From contig NZ_SNXS01000004.1 in NCBI RefSeq assembly GCF_004362525.1, positions 310,001 to 374,000 on the forward strand: DNA of 64,000 nt, written 5' to 3'. The notes below the pieces were generated by a model. That model saw nothing but the letters and a program-made list of their open reading frames with translations, had not been told where the DNA came from and ran no database searches. The stretch's first letter is position 1. Every line of letters starts with the position of its first letter. Both the position numbers and the translations under genes were made by a program. Below, piece after piece: positions 8,083 through 16,720 of this stretch. The DNA is from Roseateles toxinivorans. Lineage in GTDB: Bacteria; Pseudomonadota; Gammaproteobacteria; Burkholderiales; Burkholderiaceae_C.

Positions 8083-9090
8083 ATGGCTGGTAACAACAGG
8101 GTTCTGGTGCTCGGCGCCAGTGGTGGCATCGGCGGCGAAGTGGCGCGGCAGCTGCGTGACGCAGGCTGGGAGGTCAGCGCGCTGCAGCGAGGCCTTGCCC
8201 AGGCCAGTGAGCGCAGGGACGGCATCCGCTGGCTGCGCGGCGACGCGCTGAACCGGCAGGACGTGATGGATGCCGCCCGCGGCTGCTCGGTGATCGTCCA
8301 TGCGGTCAACCCGCCCGGCTACCGCCGCTGGGCCGAGCTGGTGCTGCCGATGCTGGACAACACGGTCGCGGCGGCCACGGCCGAAGGCGCCACCATCGTG
8401 CTGCCGGGCACCGTCTACAACTACGGGCCGGACACCTTTCCGCTGCTGAGCGAAGACGCACCCCAGCGCCCGCTGACGCGCAAGGGTGCGATCCGCGTCG
8501 AGCTTGAGCAGCGGCTGAAGGCGGCCAGCGGCCAGGGCGCCCGCGTGATCATCGTGCGCGCCGGCGACTTCTTCGGGCCGCGCGCCGGCAACAACTGGTT
8601 CTCGCAGGGCCTGGTCAAGCCGGGCCAGCCGGTGAAGACCGTCAGCGCCCCCGGGCGAGCAGGCATAGGCCATCAATGGGCCTATCTGCCGGACGTGGCC
8701 CGCGCCATGGTCGAGCTGCTGGCGCGGCGCGACAGGCTGGAGCCCTTCGCCCGCTTCCACATGGCCGGCCATTGGGATGCCGATGGCCGGCAGATGGGCG
8801 AGGCGATCCGCGCCGTGGTGGCCCGGCGCACCGGCCAGGCGCCCAAGGTCCGCGCCTTCCCCTGGTGGCTGGTGACACTGGCCTCGCCCTTTGTCGCGAC
8901 GCTGCGCGAGATGATGGAGATGCGCTATCTGTGGCGCACCGAGCTGCGCATGGACAACGCGCGCCTGCTCGCGGTGCTGGGCCGTGAGCCGCACACGCCG
9001 ATGGACCAGGCCGTCGAGGCCGCGCTGGTCGGCATGGGCTGCCTCGTCGGCGACAAATCCCCGGCGGGCCACGCGACCGCGCTGGGCTGA
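8083..9090 (+). CDS. NAD(P)-dependent epimerase/SDR family protein
   Basis: A Rossmann-fold protein of 335 residues with a GASGGIGG dinucleotide-binding loop near residue 10 and a YNYGPD stretch around residue 110. This resembles the atypical/extended short-chain dehydrogenase group that includes NAD-dependent epimerases. The start at 8083 is preceded by CAGGAG with six bases between; the adjacent ATG at 8080 is equally in frame but too close to that site. The canonical YxxxK pair is not clear, so enzymatic activity should not be assumed. The divergent LysR gene is its likely regulator. Confidence 0.82.
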   Translation: MAGNNRVLVLGASGGIGGEVARQLRDAGWEVSALQRGLAQASERRDGIRWLRGDALNRQDVMDAARGCSVIVHAVNPPGYRRWAELVLPMLDNTVAAATAEGATIVLPGTVYNYGPDTFPLLSEDAPQRPLTRKGAIRVELEQRLKAASGQGARVIIVRAGDFFGPRAGNNWFSQGLVKPGQPVKTVSAPGRAGIGHQWAYLPDVARAMVELLARRDRLEPFARFHMAGHWDADGRQMGEAIRAVVARRTGQAPKVRAFPWWLVTLASPFVATLREMMEMRYLWRTELRMDNARLLAVLGREPHTPMDQAVEAALVGMGCLVGDKSPAGHATALG

Positions 9091-9108
9091 GGCGTGACTG
9101 CTGCGGTG

Positions 9109-9921
9109 TCAGCGTGGTGCGCTGGCCCCGGCCGCCACCGAGGTGGAGCCCGAGGTCGAGCGCCCCAGGATGGCGCTGTGCAGCTGGTTGTCCAGCGTGC
9201 TTTCGTTGGCGACATTGAGCTCGAGCGAGTCATCGCGCACCAGCCGCTTGTCCTTCCACAGCAGCTTGACGGGCACCAGCACGCGGCCGAAGAAGTACTC
9301 GCCGCCCGACACCTGGGCCAGCGGAATCAGCACCTGGGTGCGCATGCTGCGTGCCTCGGCGCTGGCTTCCATCAAGGCGGACAAGGGGAGGGTGGTCTCC
9401 GTCCAGCCGGCGGTGTTGAGCAGGCCGTAGCGTTTGACCTGTGTGCCCAGCTTCTCGTCGAAGTCTTTCTGCCGTACCACCAGGCGCAGATCGGTGACGG
9501 CGGTCTTGCCCATGCTGCTGAGCTTCAGATAGACGATCTGCCGCAGGTACAGGCCATTGACGGCCGAGCCCGTCATCAGGTTGTTGCCGTCCTTCCAGCG
9601 CCCGACGCCATCCACCAGCTGGCGGCGCAGCTCGGCGTCAGGCACCTCGACCGGGGGCTGCTTCTGCGCGTAGGTGGCCGAGAACTCGCGCGCATTCTGG
9701 GCGCCGAACTCATGAATCACCCTCGCGGCGAGGTCGTACTGCGTGCTGGCGAGATTGAGCTTCTCGACCTCGGCCTTGGTGCTGGCCAGCCGCTCATTGG
9801 TTTCGCGGGTGCTGAAGGCGATGTACAGCGACAGCGCCGCCGTCGCCATGCCCAGCAGCGGCCCGAGGTACTTGATCAGGGTGTCGAGCGAATTGCCGGC
9901 AGAAGCTGTGCTGTCACCCAC
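9109..9921 (-). CDS. Hypothetical membrane-anchored protein
   Basis: A 270-residue protein I cannot assign to a family. It starts with about 15 polar residues, has one strong hydrophobic segment near residues 16-36 (YLGPLLGMATAALSLYIAF), then a short helical linker (about 40-60) and a soluble domain of about 200 residues with many beta-strand-like stretches. Orientation is uncertain: with no basic N-terminus the soluble part could be cytoplasmic or periplasmic. It lies alone between the SDR gene (converging) and a GST gene on the same strand 29 bases upstream, so it could be co-transcribed with the GST. Composition matches its neighbours. Confidence 0.6.
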   Translation of the reverse strand: MGDSTASAGNSLDTLIKYLGPLLGMATAALSLYIAFSTRETNERLASTKAEVEKLNLASTQYDLAARVIHEFGAQNAREFSATYAQKQPPVEVPDAELRRQLVDGVGRWKDGNNLMTGSAVNGLYLRQIVYLKLSSMGKTAVTDLRLVVRQKDFDEKLGTQVKRYGLLNTAGWTETTLPLSALMEASAEARSMRTQVLIPLAQVSGGEYFFGRVLVPVKLLWKDKRLVRDDSLELNVANESTLDNQLHSAILGRSTSGSTSVAAGASAPR

Positions 9922-9950
9922 GGTTCGCTCTCCTTTGCGTTGCTAAGCCG

Positions 9951-10574
9951 TCAGCCCTGCAACTCCCGCTCGGCGCGCAGCACCGCCGGGCGCTGGCCGA
10001 CGCGCTGACGGTGCGCCTGCAGGCGCGGGAACTGGGCAATGTCCACACCGTCGCCGGCCAGCCAGCCGCTGACAACGTACAGATAGGCGTCGGCCACACT
10101 GTAGTTGGCGCCCAGCACATGGTCGCCGCTCAGCTGGGCTTCGATCAGGGTCATGTGGGCCGTCATATTGGCGCCGACCTTGCGGCGCATCGCCTCATGG
10201 GCCTCGGGTTCGTCCGCCCAACGGGCGCCGCGGTGCTTGTGCGCATGCGAGACGTGGACGGTGCTGCACAGATAGCTGTTGAACTCCTGCAGCTTGGCGA
10301 AGGCGAAGGTGTCATCCAGCGGCGCCAGCCGGGCCTGCGGAAACTGCTGCGCGACAAAGGCCAGCAGCGCCGGTGTCTCGGTCAGTATGCCCCGCTCGGT
10401 GACCAGGGCCGGCACCCGGCCCTTGGGATTGACGCTCAGAAACTCGGGCGCCTGCTGGCCCTTGGCCGCAAAGTCCAGCGGGCGCAGCTCGAAGGCGGCG
10501 CCGGCCTCGTGCAGGGCGATGTGGGTGGCCAGAGCGCAGGTGCCCCGAGCGGAGTAGAAGATCCAAGTTGACAT
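9951..10574 (-). CDS. Glutathione S-transferase family protein
   Basis: A cytosolic protein of 207 residues with a thioredoxin-like N-terminal domain, including the cis-Pro segment GRVPAL and the ETPAL glutathione-binding turn near residues 53-68, followed by an all-alpha C-terminal domain with the SVADAYL N-capping box motif. The CALATHIALHEAG start resembles bacterial beta-class enzymes, in which a Cys near residue 12 contacts glutathione. The start at 10572-10574 was chosen over a codon 114 bases upstream because the fold begins there. Substrate unknown. Confidence 0.88.
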   Translation of the reverse strand: MSTWIFYSARGTCALATHIALHEAGAAFELRPLDFAAKGQQAPEFLSVNPKGRVPALVTERGILTETPALLAFVAQQFPQARLAPLDDTFAFAKLQEFNSYLCSTVHVSHAHKHRGARWADEPEAHEAMRRKVGANMTAHMTLIEAQLSGDHVLGANYSVADAYLYVVSGWLAGDGVDIAQFPRLQAHRQRVGQRPAVLRAERELQG

Positions 10575-10657
10575 GGCAGAAGCCGCGGCCCGGCTGAATC
10601 GGAAGAGAGGGTCATGATGCCATGGGCTATGCTTGCTCAAACGCAGGGCGCCGTCCG

Positions 10658-11545
10658 ATGTTCCAGAGTGCAATGAGTGGGCTTGCAAAGAAGGGCCGAT
10701 GGCTGGTCTTCGCCGCGGCCGTGCTCGCCGCTCCTGCCGGCGCCTCCGAGCGCATCACCTGGCTGATGCCCGAGTTCGCCTTGTTCGACGGGCAGACGCG
10801 CGGACAGTCGCGCAAGGGCATGGTCGAGCCGATGGCGGACTACCTCATACGCCACTGGCCCGAGGCCGAGCATGAGGTGGTGATTGCCAATGTCAAGCGC
10901 AGCTGGCGCATGATAGAGGCGGGGGAGCCGGCCTGCCATCTGGTCTCGCTGCGCACACCCGAGCGCGAGCAACTGGCCTATTTCGCCAACACCCATCTTG
11001 TGCCCCCGGCACAGCTGATCGTGCGGCGAGCCAAGCTGGCACAGGTGCCGCGTGGGCCCGGCGGTGAGGTGGACCTGCACCGCCTGCTGAGCGAGGGACG
11101 TTTGCGCGGCGCGCTGATCGAGGGCCGCAGCTACGGCGCGACGCTTGACGCGCAACTGGCGCGCCGGCCAGCCCGGTCGATTGATCTGTATGCCCCGGCC
11201 GACTTTGGCGGCCGGCTGCTGCATATGGTGGCGCTGGGCCGGGCGGACTTTTCGATCGACTTTGACTTCACCCTGCAGTTCCAGCGCCAGCAGTCCAAGG
11301 TGCTGAACGAGCTGGTCAGCATGCCCATCCAGGGCAGCAGCGAGTTGCTGCAGTCGGGGGTGGCCTGCCCGCACACCGAGTGGGGCCGGCAAACAGCCGC
11401 CCGGGTTGAGAAACTGTTTGGCACGCCGGCCGGCGTGGCCGCGCTGAAGAGCATCTTCGATCTCTGGCTGACGCCCGAGGCGCGAGCCACTTACGGCGCT
11501 CGCATCAACGCCGACTACGCTGACCGCCTGCCGTCGCGCAAATAG
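10658..11545 (+). CDS. Secreted solute-binding-like protein (TIGR02285-like)
   Basis: A protein of 295 residues with an N-terminal signal peptide ending PAGAS. It is followed by a domain resembling extracellular solute-binding proteins of family 3, starting ITWLMPEFAPF-like, as in the TIGR02285 group. No permease or ATPase genes are adjacent, which suggests a sensory or accessory role rather than a transport one. The start is uncertain: ATG 10658 has an AGGG nine bases upstream, while ATG 10673 and 10622 are also in frame. It converges with a membrane diguanylate cyclase gene nine bases beyond its end. Confidence 0.65.
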   Translation: MFQSAMSGLAKKGRWLVFAAAVLAAPAGASERITWLMPEFALFDGQTRGQSRKGMVEPMADYLIRHWPEAEHEVVIANVKRSWRMIEAGEPACHLVSLRTPEREQLAYFANTHLVPPAQLIVRRAKLAQVPRGPGGEVDLHRLLSEGRLRGALIEGRSYGATLDAQLARRPARSIDLYAPADFGGRLLHMVALGRADFSIDFDFTLQFQRQQSKVLNELVSMPIQGSSELLQSGVACPHTEWGRQTAARVEKLFGTPAGVAALKSIFDLWLTPEARATYGARINADYADRLPSRK

Positions 11546-11554
11546 GCCGGGCCT

Positions 11555-12706
11555 TCAAAGCGCCTCGACCACCCGATCGCGGCCCTGCTGCTTGGCCTGG
11601 TAGAGGGCCTGGTCAGCCTTGGATGAGAGCAGGGCCAGATCATGCCCGTGCTGCTCGCTGCTGGCCACACCGATGCTGACGGTGTAGGCGATGCTCAGCG
11701 CCAGATGGTTGGCCGGGGTGGCCGCCACCTGCAGGCGCAGCCGTTCCGCCACCAGGGTGGCGCCGGCCAGGCCGGAGTCGTCGAGCAGCACAACAAACTC
11801 TTCGCCGCCATAGCGCGCCAGCAGATCGCTGGGACGCAGGGTGTCGGACAACTCCTCGGCCAATTGGCGCAGCACGGCGTCGCCGGTCGGGTGGCCATGG
11901 CTGTCGTTGATGCGCTTGAAATGATCGGCGTCCAGCATCAGCAGGGCCACCGGTCGCCCTGCCTGCAGTGCGCGCCGCAGCAGGCGGGCGCCGCGGCGCT
12001 CCAGCCCTGCGCGGTTGCAGACGCCGGTCAGCGGGTCGGTCAGCGACAGCTGACGCAGTGCCTCGGCATAGCGCCGGGCCATCAGCATGATCAGACCGAA
12101 GGCTATCGTCACCTGGGCCAGCGGTATGGCGAACAGAATCAGCGAGGCGGTCAGCGAGGCGTCGTATGCAGCCTCAGGGCTGGCCAGACGCCAAGCCAGA
12201 AAGCCGGCCCGCAACAGCAGCGCCGCGCCCAGCAGCGCGAAGCCGATGGCGCTGACCCACATCACCGGCCGCGTGCTGTCGCGCACGCCATGCAGCAGCA
12301 CGACGGCGCCGGCCAGATTCAGCAGGCCGAAGAGGATGCCGGTGGCGATCAGCCGCCCATGCAGGCTGGGCCACAGATACAGAAACAGGGCCGGCAGCAA
12401 CAGTGACAGGGCGCCGATGGCGATCAGCCAGCGCGTGGCCAGGGTCTGGCCGGCGTAGCGCATCAAACCTTGCAGCACAAGGCCCAGGCCGAGGCCGACC
12501 AGACCGTAGCCGAGCACGGCGTGGACGATGTCCGGCGCCCCTTCCATCGCCCCTAAGCACAGGCCCACGCTGGCCACGACATTGCCCAGGGCCCAGGCGC
12601 GTTGCTCCGGCTGTCGGCCGGCCAGCAGCGCAGCCACCGTCAACAGCAGCGTGGTCAGCAACGTGAAGCTGACCTGTACGAGCAGCAGGGTGTCGGCGTC
12701 CAGCAT
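11555..12706 (-). CDS. Membrane-bound diguanylate cyclase (GGDEF domain)
   Basis: A protein of 383 residues. The N-terminal 210 residues form about seven hydrophobic segments, and the C-terminal domain is a full GGDEF domain with GGEEF at residues 300-304, an intact inhibitory RxxD I-site (Arg291-Asp294), and the DADHFKRIND metal/GTP motif. It should therefore make cyclic di-GMP and be product-inhibited. The start at 12704-12706 leaves a 14-base gap to the stop of the rhodanese gene, so it is probably the last gene of the thiol dioxygenase-rhodanese operon. The membrane sensor is not a named domain that I recognise. Confidence 0.92.
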   Translation of the reverse strand: MLDADTLLLVQVSFTLLTTLLLTVAALLAGRQPEQRAWALGNVVASVGLCLGAMEGAPDIVHAVLGYGLVGLGLGLVLQGLMRYAGQTLATRWLIAIGALSLLLPALFLYLWPSLHGRLIATGILFGLLNLAGAVVLLHGVRDSTRPVMWVSAIGFALLGAALLLRAGFLAWRLASPEAAYDASLTASLILFAIPLAQVTIAFGLIMLMARRYAEALRQLSLTDPLTGVCNRAGLERRGARLLRRALQAGRPVALLMLDADHFKRINDSHGHPTGDAVLRQLAEELSDTLRPSDLLARYGGEEFVVLLDDSGLAGATLVAERLRLQVAATPANHLALSIAYTVSIGVASSEQHGHDLALLSSKADQALYQAKQQGRDRVVEAL

Positions 12707-12720
12707 GGTGCCGGCCGGGC

Positions 12721-14340
12721 TCAATGGGCCGCGCCGGCCAGGACCGAGAAACCATGGGTGCCATCGCGCGCCAGCTGGGCCACCAGGCCGAACTCCCAAT
12801 CGAGATAGGCCTGCATCGCCTCGCGCGGGTTGCTGGTGCCTTCGTAGGGGCGGCGGTAGCGGTCGATACGCGGCGAGGCAAGGCGCGCATCACCGGCCTC
12901 GACCGTCTGCCCTTGGGCCACCCAGGCCTGCAAGCCGCCCTGCAGCCAGAACACCGGGGTCGGGATGCACGCGGCCAGATGGGCGGCGGCGAAGCGCGAG
13001 CGCAGGCCGTCCCGGCAACTGAGCACGATGCGGGCGTGGCCGGGCAGCTGCGCCAGTGCCTGGTCCAGCTGCGAGCTCAGCGCCCACCAGCTGCCAGGGA
13101 TGTGCTGCTTGACATGCTCGGCGCTGGGGGCGAGGTCTATGACCAGGGTCTTGGCACCATCCTGCGCCAGCCAGTCGGCCAGCAGCGCGGCCTGGACGCG
13201 GCCGACCTCTGGCAGCTCGGGCAGCGGAGGCTGTTCGGGCCCCGCCTCATCCCAGTCGGCCGGGCCGGCGCCCTCCAGCACCCAGACCTCCCAGCCCAGC
13301 TGGGCCAGCCAGGAGGCGGTCATCGGGGCACGCACACCATCGTCATCGATCAGTACCAGGCGGGCGCCGCGCACGGCCACGTGGTGGTCGGTCTCCTGCA
13401 CCAGCTGGCCACCGGGGGCGCTGGCAAAGCCGGCCAGATGGCCGGCGCGGTATTCCTCGGGCGTGCGCACGTCCAGCCAGAACACGCTGCGCTGGGCGTT
13501 CTTCAGTTCATCGCGCTGTGCCAGTGGCAGAAAGCGCGCGCCGGCGCGGCGGGCCAGGTCTTGCGCCGCACGCCGTGCCTGGGCGCGGCCGCTGTCGCTG
13601 GTGGGGCCGGCGCGGCGGTTCTGGCCATGCTCCAGGGTCTGGCCGGCCAGGGTCCAGCCTATGGTGCCGTTGCGCAGCGCCGCCACCGGATTGGGCAGGC
13701 CGGCATTGATCAGCGATTGCGCGCCGATCAGGCTGCGCGTGCGGCCGGCGCAGTTGACGATGATCAGCGTGCGCGGATCGGGGGCCAGGTCGCGCGCCCG
13801 CAGCACCAGCTCGGCCCCGGGCACGCTGATGCCGGTCGGGATGCTCATGGTCTGGTACTCGTCGAAGCGGCGCGCGTCCAGCACCACCAGATTTGCCCTG
13901 GCGTCGAGCAGGGCCTGCACCTGCTGGGCCGGCAGCGAGGGCGTGTGCACCTCGGCCTCTACCAACTCGCCAAACGCCTTGCTCGGTACATTGACGTCGC
14001 GGAACAGCTCGCCGCCGCCGGCGCTCCAGGCCGGCAGGCCGCCGTCCAGCACGGCGATGTCCAGGTAGCCCAGCGCGCGCAGCCTTGCGGCGGCCGCCGG
14101 TATCAAGGCCGCATCGAAAGCGCCCTCGCCGTAGAGCACGATCTCCACATCGCGGCGCGGCAGCCGGCTCCAGGCCTGCAGCTCGATCAGGCCCAGCGGC
14201 AGATTGGCGGCGAACAGCGGGTGCGATTGCGCATAGGGGTCTTCCTCGCGCAGGTCCAGCAGCGCGATCTCGCGGCCCTGGGCTGCCTCGCGCCAGGCCT
14301 GACGCACGTACTCGGGACTGCGAGCGGCCAGGGCGGTCAT
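12721..14340 (-). CDS. Four-domain rhodanese-like sulfurtransferase
   Basis: A 539-residue protein built from four rhodanese modules at about 10-112, 135-235, 265-362 and 385-480, plus a C-terminal tail. Only modules 2 and 4 have the active-site cysteine (Cys197 in NCAGRTRS; Cys442 in SCRDGLRS). Modules 1 and 3 have YGEG and IDDDGVRA in its place and must be catalytically dead, so the protein looks like a duplicated inactive-active pair. Rhodaneses carry persulfide sulfur between donors and thiols. The start overlaps the dioxygenase stop by four bases (ATGA), indicating translational coupling and a joint role in thiol or sulfide metabolism. It has no signal peptide and is probably cytoplasmic. 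Confidence 0.9.
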   Translation of the reverse strand: MTALAARSPEYVRQAWREAAQGREIALLDLREEDPYAQSHPLFAANLPLGLIELQAWSRLPRRDVEIVLYGEGAFDAALIPAAAARLRALGYLDIAVLDGGLPAWSAGGGELFRDVNVPSKAFGELVEAEVHTPSLPAQQVQALLDARANLVVLDARRFDEYQTMSIPTGISVPGAELVLRARDLAPDPRTLIIVNCAGRTRSLIGAQSLINAGLPNPVAALRNGTIGWTLAGQTLEHGQNRRAGPTSDSGRAQARRAAQDLARRAGARFLPLAQRDELKNAQRSVFWLDVRTPEEYRAGHLAGFASAPGGQLVQETDHHVAVRGARLVLIDDDGVRAPMTASWLAQLGWEVWVLEGAGPADWDEAGPEQPPLPELPEVGRVQAALLADWLAQDGAKTLVIDLAPSAEHVKQHIPGSWWALSSQLDQALAQLPGHARIVLSCRDGLRSRFAAAHLAACIPTPVFWLQGGLQAWVAQGQTVEAGDARLASPRIDRYRRPYEGTSNPREAMQAYLDWEFGLVAQLARDGTHGFSVLAGAAH

Positions 14341-14954
14341 TGGCTTTCCTTGGAGCGATCCCAGATATTGGGCAGCTGCGTGTTGCTATAGCCCGAGATG
14401 AAGGGCTTGGCCGTGCCGTCTGGCATGTAGGTCGAGCGCCGCACCGCGCCGATATTGGCGCCATAGACATGGATGCTGATGGAGGTCTGGTCGGCGAGGG
14501 CATTGCTGACTTGATGCACGTCACCGATACGCGGCGACACGGCCTCGACCTGGCCGGCCTGCAGCCGCTGCGCCGGGCCCTGTGGCAAGAACTGGCCTTG
14601 CTCGCTGCGAGCGTAGGCCTGGGCGATCTCCGCCCCGCGCAGCACGCCGATCAGACCCCAGACGGTGTGGTCATGGATGGGTGTGCGCTGGCCCGGCCCC
14701 CAGACGAAGCTGACGACCGAGAAGCGCTCGGCCGAATCGGCATGCAGCAGGTACTGGCGGTAGTGCTGGGCGTCGGGACGGGCATAGGCCTCGGGCAGCC
14801 AATCGTCCTGGGCCACCAGGGCGGCCAGCAGGGTTCCACCCTCGGCCAGGATGCGGGCTTCGTCGGGTTGCTCATCGAGCACTCGGGCCAGGGCAGTGAC
14901 GAAGTCGCGCAGGCGGTGCAGCTGCGATGAGGGCGGTGCGGTGATCGTGCTCAT
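14337..14954 (-). CDS. Thiol dioxygenase (cysteine / 3-mercaptopropionate dioxygenase family)
   Basis: A cupin-fold non-haem iron enzyme of 205 residues. The iron ligands are visible as His94 and His96 (PIHDHTVWG) and His147, and the Ser-x-His-x-Tyr relay as Ser160, His162 and Tyr164. The enzyme oxidises a thiol such as cysteine or 3-mercaptopropionate to its sulfinate. A Gln (residue 67, in the QYLL stretch) sits where the arginine of mammalian cysteine dioxygenase is expected. This favours the bacterial Gln-type, often 3-mercaptopropionate-preferring, group, but the substrate remains an inference. It is the first gene of an operon with the four-domain rhodanese and the diguanylate cyclase. 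Confidence 0.88.
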   Translation of the reverse strand: MSTITAPPSSQLHRLRDFVTALARVLDEQPDEARILAEGGTLLAALVAQDDWLPEAYARPDAQHYRQYLLHADSAERFSVVSFVWGPGQRTPIHDHTVWGLIGVLRGAEIAQAYARSEQGQFLPQGPAQRLQAGQVEAVSPRIGDVHQVSNALADQTSISIHVYGANIGAVRRSTYMPDGTAKPFISGYSNTQLPNIWDRSKESQ

Positions 14955-15025
14955 GCCCCAGTATGGCCCAGCACGCGGTGCCTTGGCGGTGGAGAATGGG
15001 GGTTCATCTTCCCTTCCTGAAGCCC

Positions 15026-16720
15026 ATGACAGCATTGATCCAGCACCTTGTGTTGCCGTCCACACTTGACACCCTGCCGGCCCGCTTGCAGGCGCTGAGC
15101 GCCACGCGGGCCGAGGTCTGGCTGTTTGAGGACGAGCAGCAGCGGCGCAGCGCCGAGCGCGGACTGGAGCGGCTGGGAATGGACGTGCAGGTGCGCTGCG
15201 CCTACAAGCCGCTGCTGCACTTCTTTCTTGAGGAGGCCGGGCCTTTGCAGGATCTGCACGAGATCACCGTTCATGCTCCGGCCGAACTGCTGCAGCGCAT
15301 CAAGGTGGATGCCTATCCCTTGGCCGGCCTGCTGGGCGAGCAAACCCGGTTGGTGTTTGTTGCCGATGCCGAAATCGCCGTCAGTCTGGATGGCTGGCGC
15401 CGGCGGGTGTTCGTGCCGCTGAATGGCGAAGGCTCGCCGATCGGCTGGCTGCGGGCCTGGCGGGGCAATGAGTTGCTGCACGACGGCCCGATGCGGACCG
15501 ACTACGAGGCCGTGTTCGAACAGACGATGGCGGCCGTGCGCAGACATCCCTGGCCGGCGACGGAGCCCTATTTCGACACCCTGCAGATCGATATCGCGAT
15601 GCGCGGCATCGAGCGCGCGCTGGACTATGGCGACGAGGTCATCAGCACCGCCGAGGCACTGCATGAGGACCTGTACTTCTCCATTCTTGAGCATTTCCAT
15701 CGGCTCAGCGGCAGGCCGCCGGGTGACCGCACGTTGCGCCCCGGGCAGATCGTGCCCATGGTGGTGCACGGCGACGGGCCGACGATGCTCAAGGTCAGGC
15801 TGCTAAGCCATCGGGCCGATGCGCCGGTCGAGGTGGCAGCGCCGGCCCTGGAGCGCCTGGACCGGCCGCTGCACCCTGACGAGGTGAGGGCGGCGTTCGC
15901 GCCGCTGGCCGGCGAACGTTTCTCTTGCAGATCCTGGCAGGGCCGCCAGGTCCAGGGACTGCACCGCGCCGGCGGTCTGCCCGGCGTGGTGATCAGCGGT
16001 GGCCAGCATGCCAATGAAAGCTCGGGCATTGTGGCCGTGCTGCGCGCCGGAGCCGTGCTGCAGCAACGGCCCGACGCCCACTATGCGCTGGTGCCGCTCG
16101 AGAACCCTGACGGCGCAGGCCTGCACCACCTGCTGTGCCAGAGCAACCCGCGGCATATGCAGCATGCGGCCCGCTTCACCGCGCTGGGCGATGACCTGGA
16201 GGTGCGCCAGCCACCGGAGCTGGGCGAGAAGGCGGCACGCCAGGAGGCGATCACCCGCACCCGGGCCGGCCTGCACCTGAGCCTGCATGGCTATCCGGCC
16301 CATGAGTGGACGCGGCCGTTCTCGGGTTATCTGCCGCGCGGCATGCCGGACTGGGCCCTGCCCAAGGGCTTCTTCCTGATCCTGCGCCAGCACCCCGGCC
16401 ATGACGGGACGGCCTTTCTGGAGGCGCTCACCGCCGGCCTGGCGCAAGACCCGGCCCTGCGTGCGTTGAACGCGCGCCAGCATGCCTTGTGGCGCGCGCA
16501 CTGGGGCGAACTGCCGTTCCCGGTGTTCAACGGCATCGCCTGCCTGGTCAGCGAGGATCAGCGCTCCAAGGTGCCCTACACGCTGATCACCGAGTACCCG
16601 GACGAGACGGTCTATGGCGAAGCCTTTGTGCTGGCCCACGAGACCCTGACCCGCACCGTGCTGCTGGCCACCGAGCTTTATTGGCAGGGGTTGCTGGGAC
16701 AACCTCGCCCGTCAGTCTAG
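15026..16720 (+). CDS. M14-type zinc carboxypeptidase-like protein
   Basis: A 564-residue protein. The first 310 residues form a domain I do not recognise. The remainder carries the M14 peptidase signature: HxxE at His328-Glu331 (GGQHANESSG), the NPDG motif at 360-363, and a later His in a LSLHGYPAHEW stretch. These suggest a zinc carboxypeptidase or amidohydrolase acting in the cytoplasm, as no signal peptide is seen. Its 3' end overlaps the convergent lysR-like gene by nine bases. The start at 15026 is the first ATG before a plausible folded region; earlier ATGs lie in the divergent dioxygenase promoter area. The substrate is unknown. Confidence 0.75.
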   Translation: MTALIQHLVLPSTLDTLPARLQALSATRAEVWLFEDEQQRRSAERGLERLGMDVQVRCAYKPLLHFFLEEAGPLQDLHEITVHAPAELLQRIKVDAYPLAGLLGEQTRLVFVADAEIAVSLDGWRRRVFVPLNGEGSPIGWLRAWRGNELLHDGPMRTDYEAVFEQTMAAVRRHPWPATEPYFDTLQIDIAMRGIERALDYGDEVISTAEALHEDLYFSILEHFHRLSGRPPGDRTLRPGQIVPMVVHGDGPTMLKVRLLSHRADAPVEVAAPALERLDRPLHPDEVRAAFAPLAGERFSCRSWQGRQVQGLHRAGGLPGVVISGGQHANESSGIVAVLRAGAVLQQRPDAHYALVPLENPDGAGLHHLLCQSNPRHMQHAARFTALGDDLEVRQPPELGEKAARQEAITRTRAGLHLSLHGYPAHEWTRPFSGYLPRGMPDWALPKGFFLILRQHPGHDGTAFLEALTAGLAQDPALRALNARQHALWRAHWGELPFPVFNGIACLVSEDQRSKVPYTLITEYPDETVYGEAFVLAHETLTRTVLLATELYWQGLLGQPRPSV

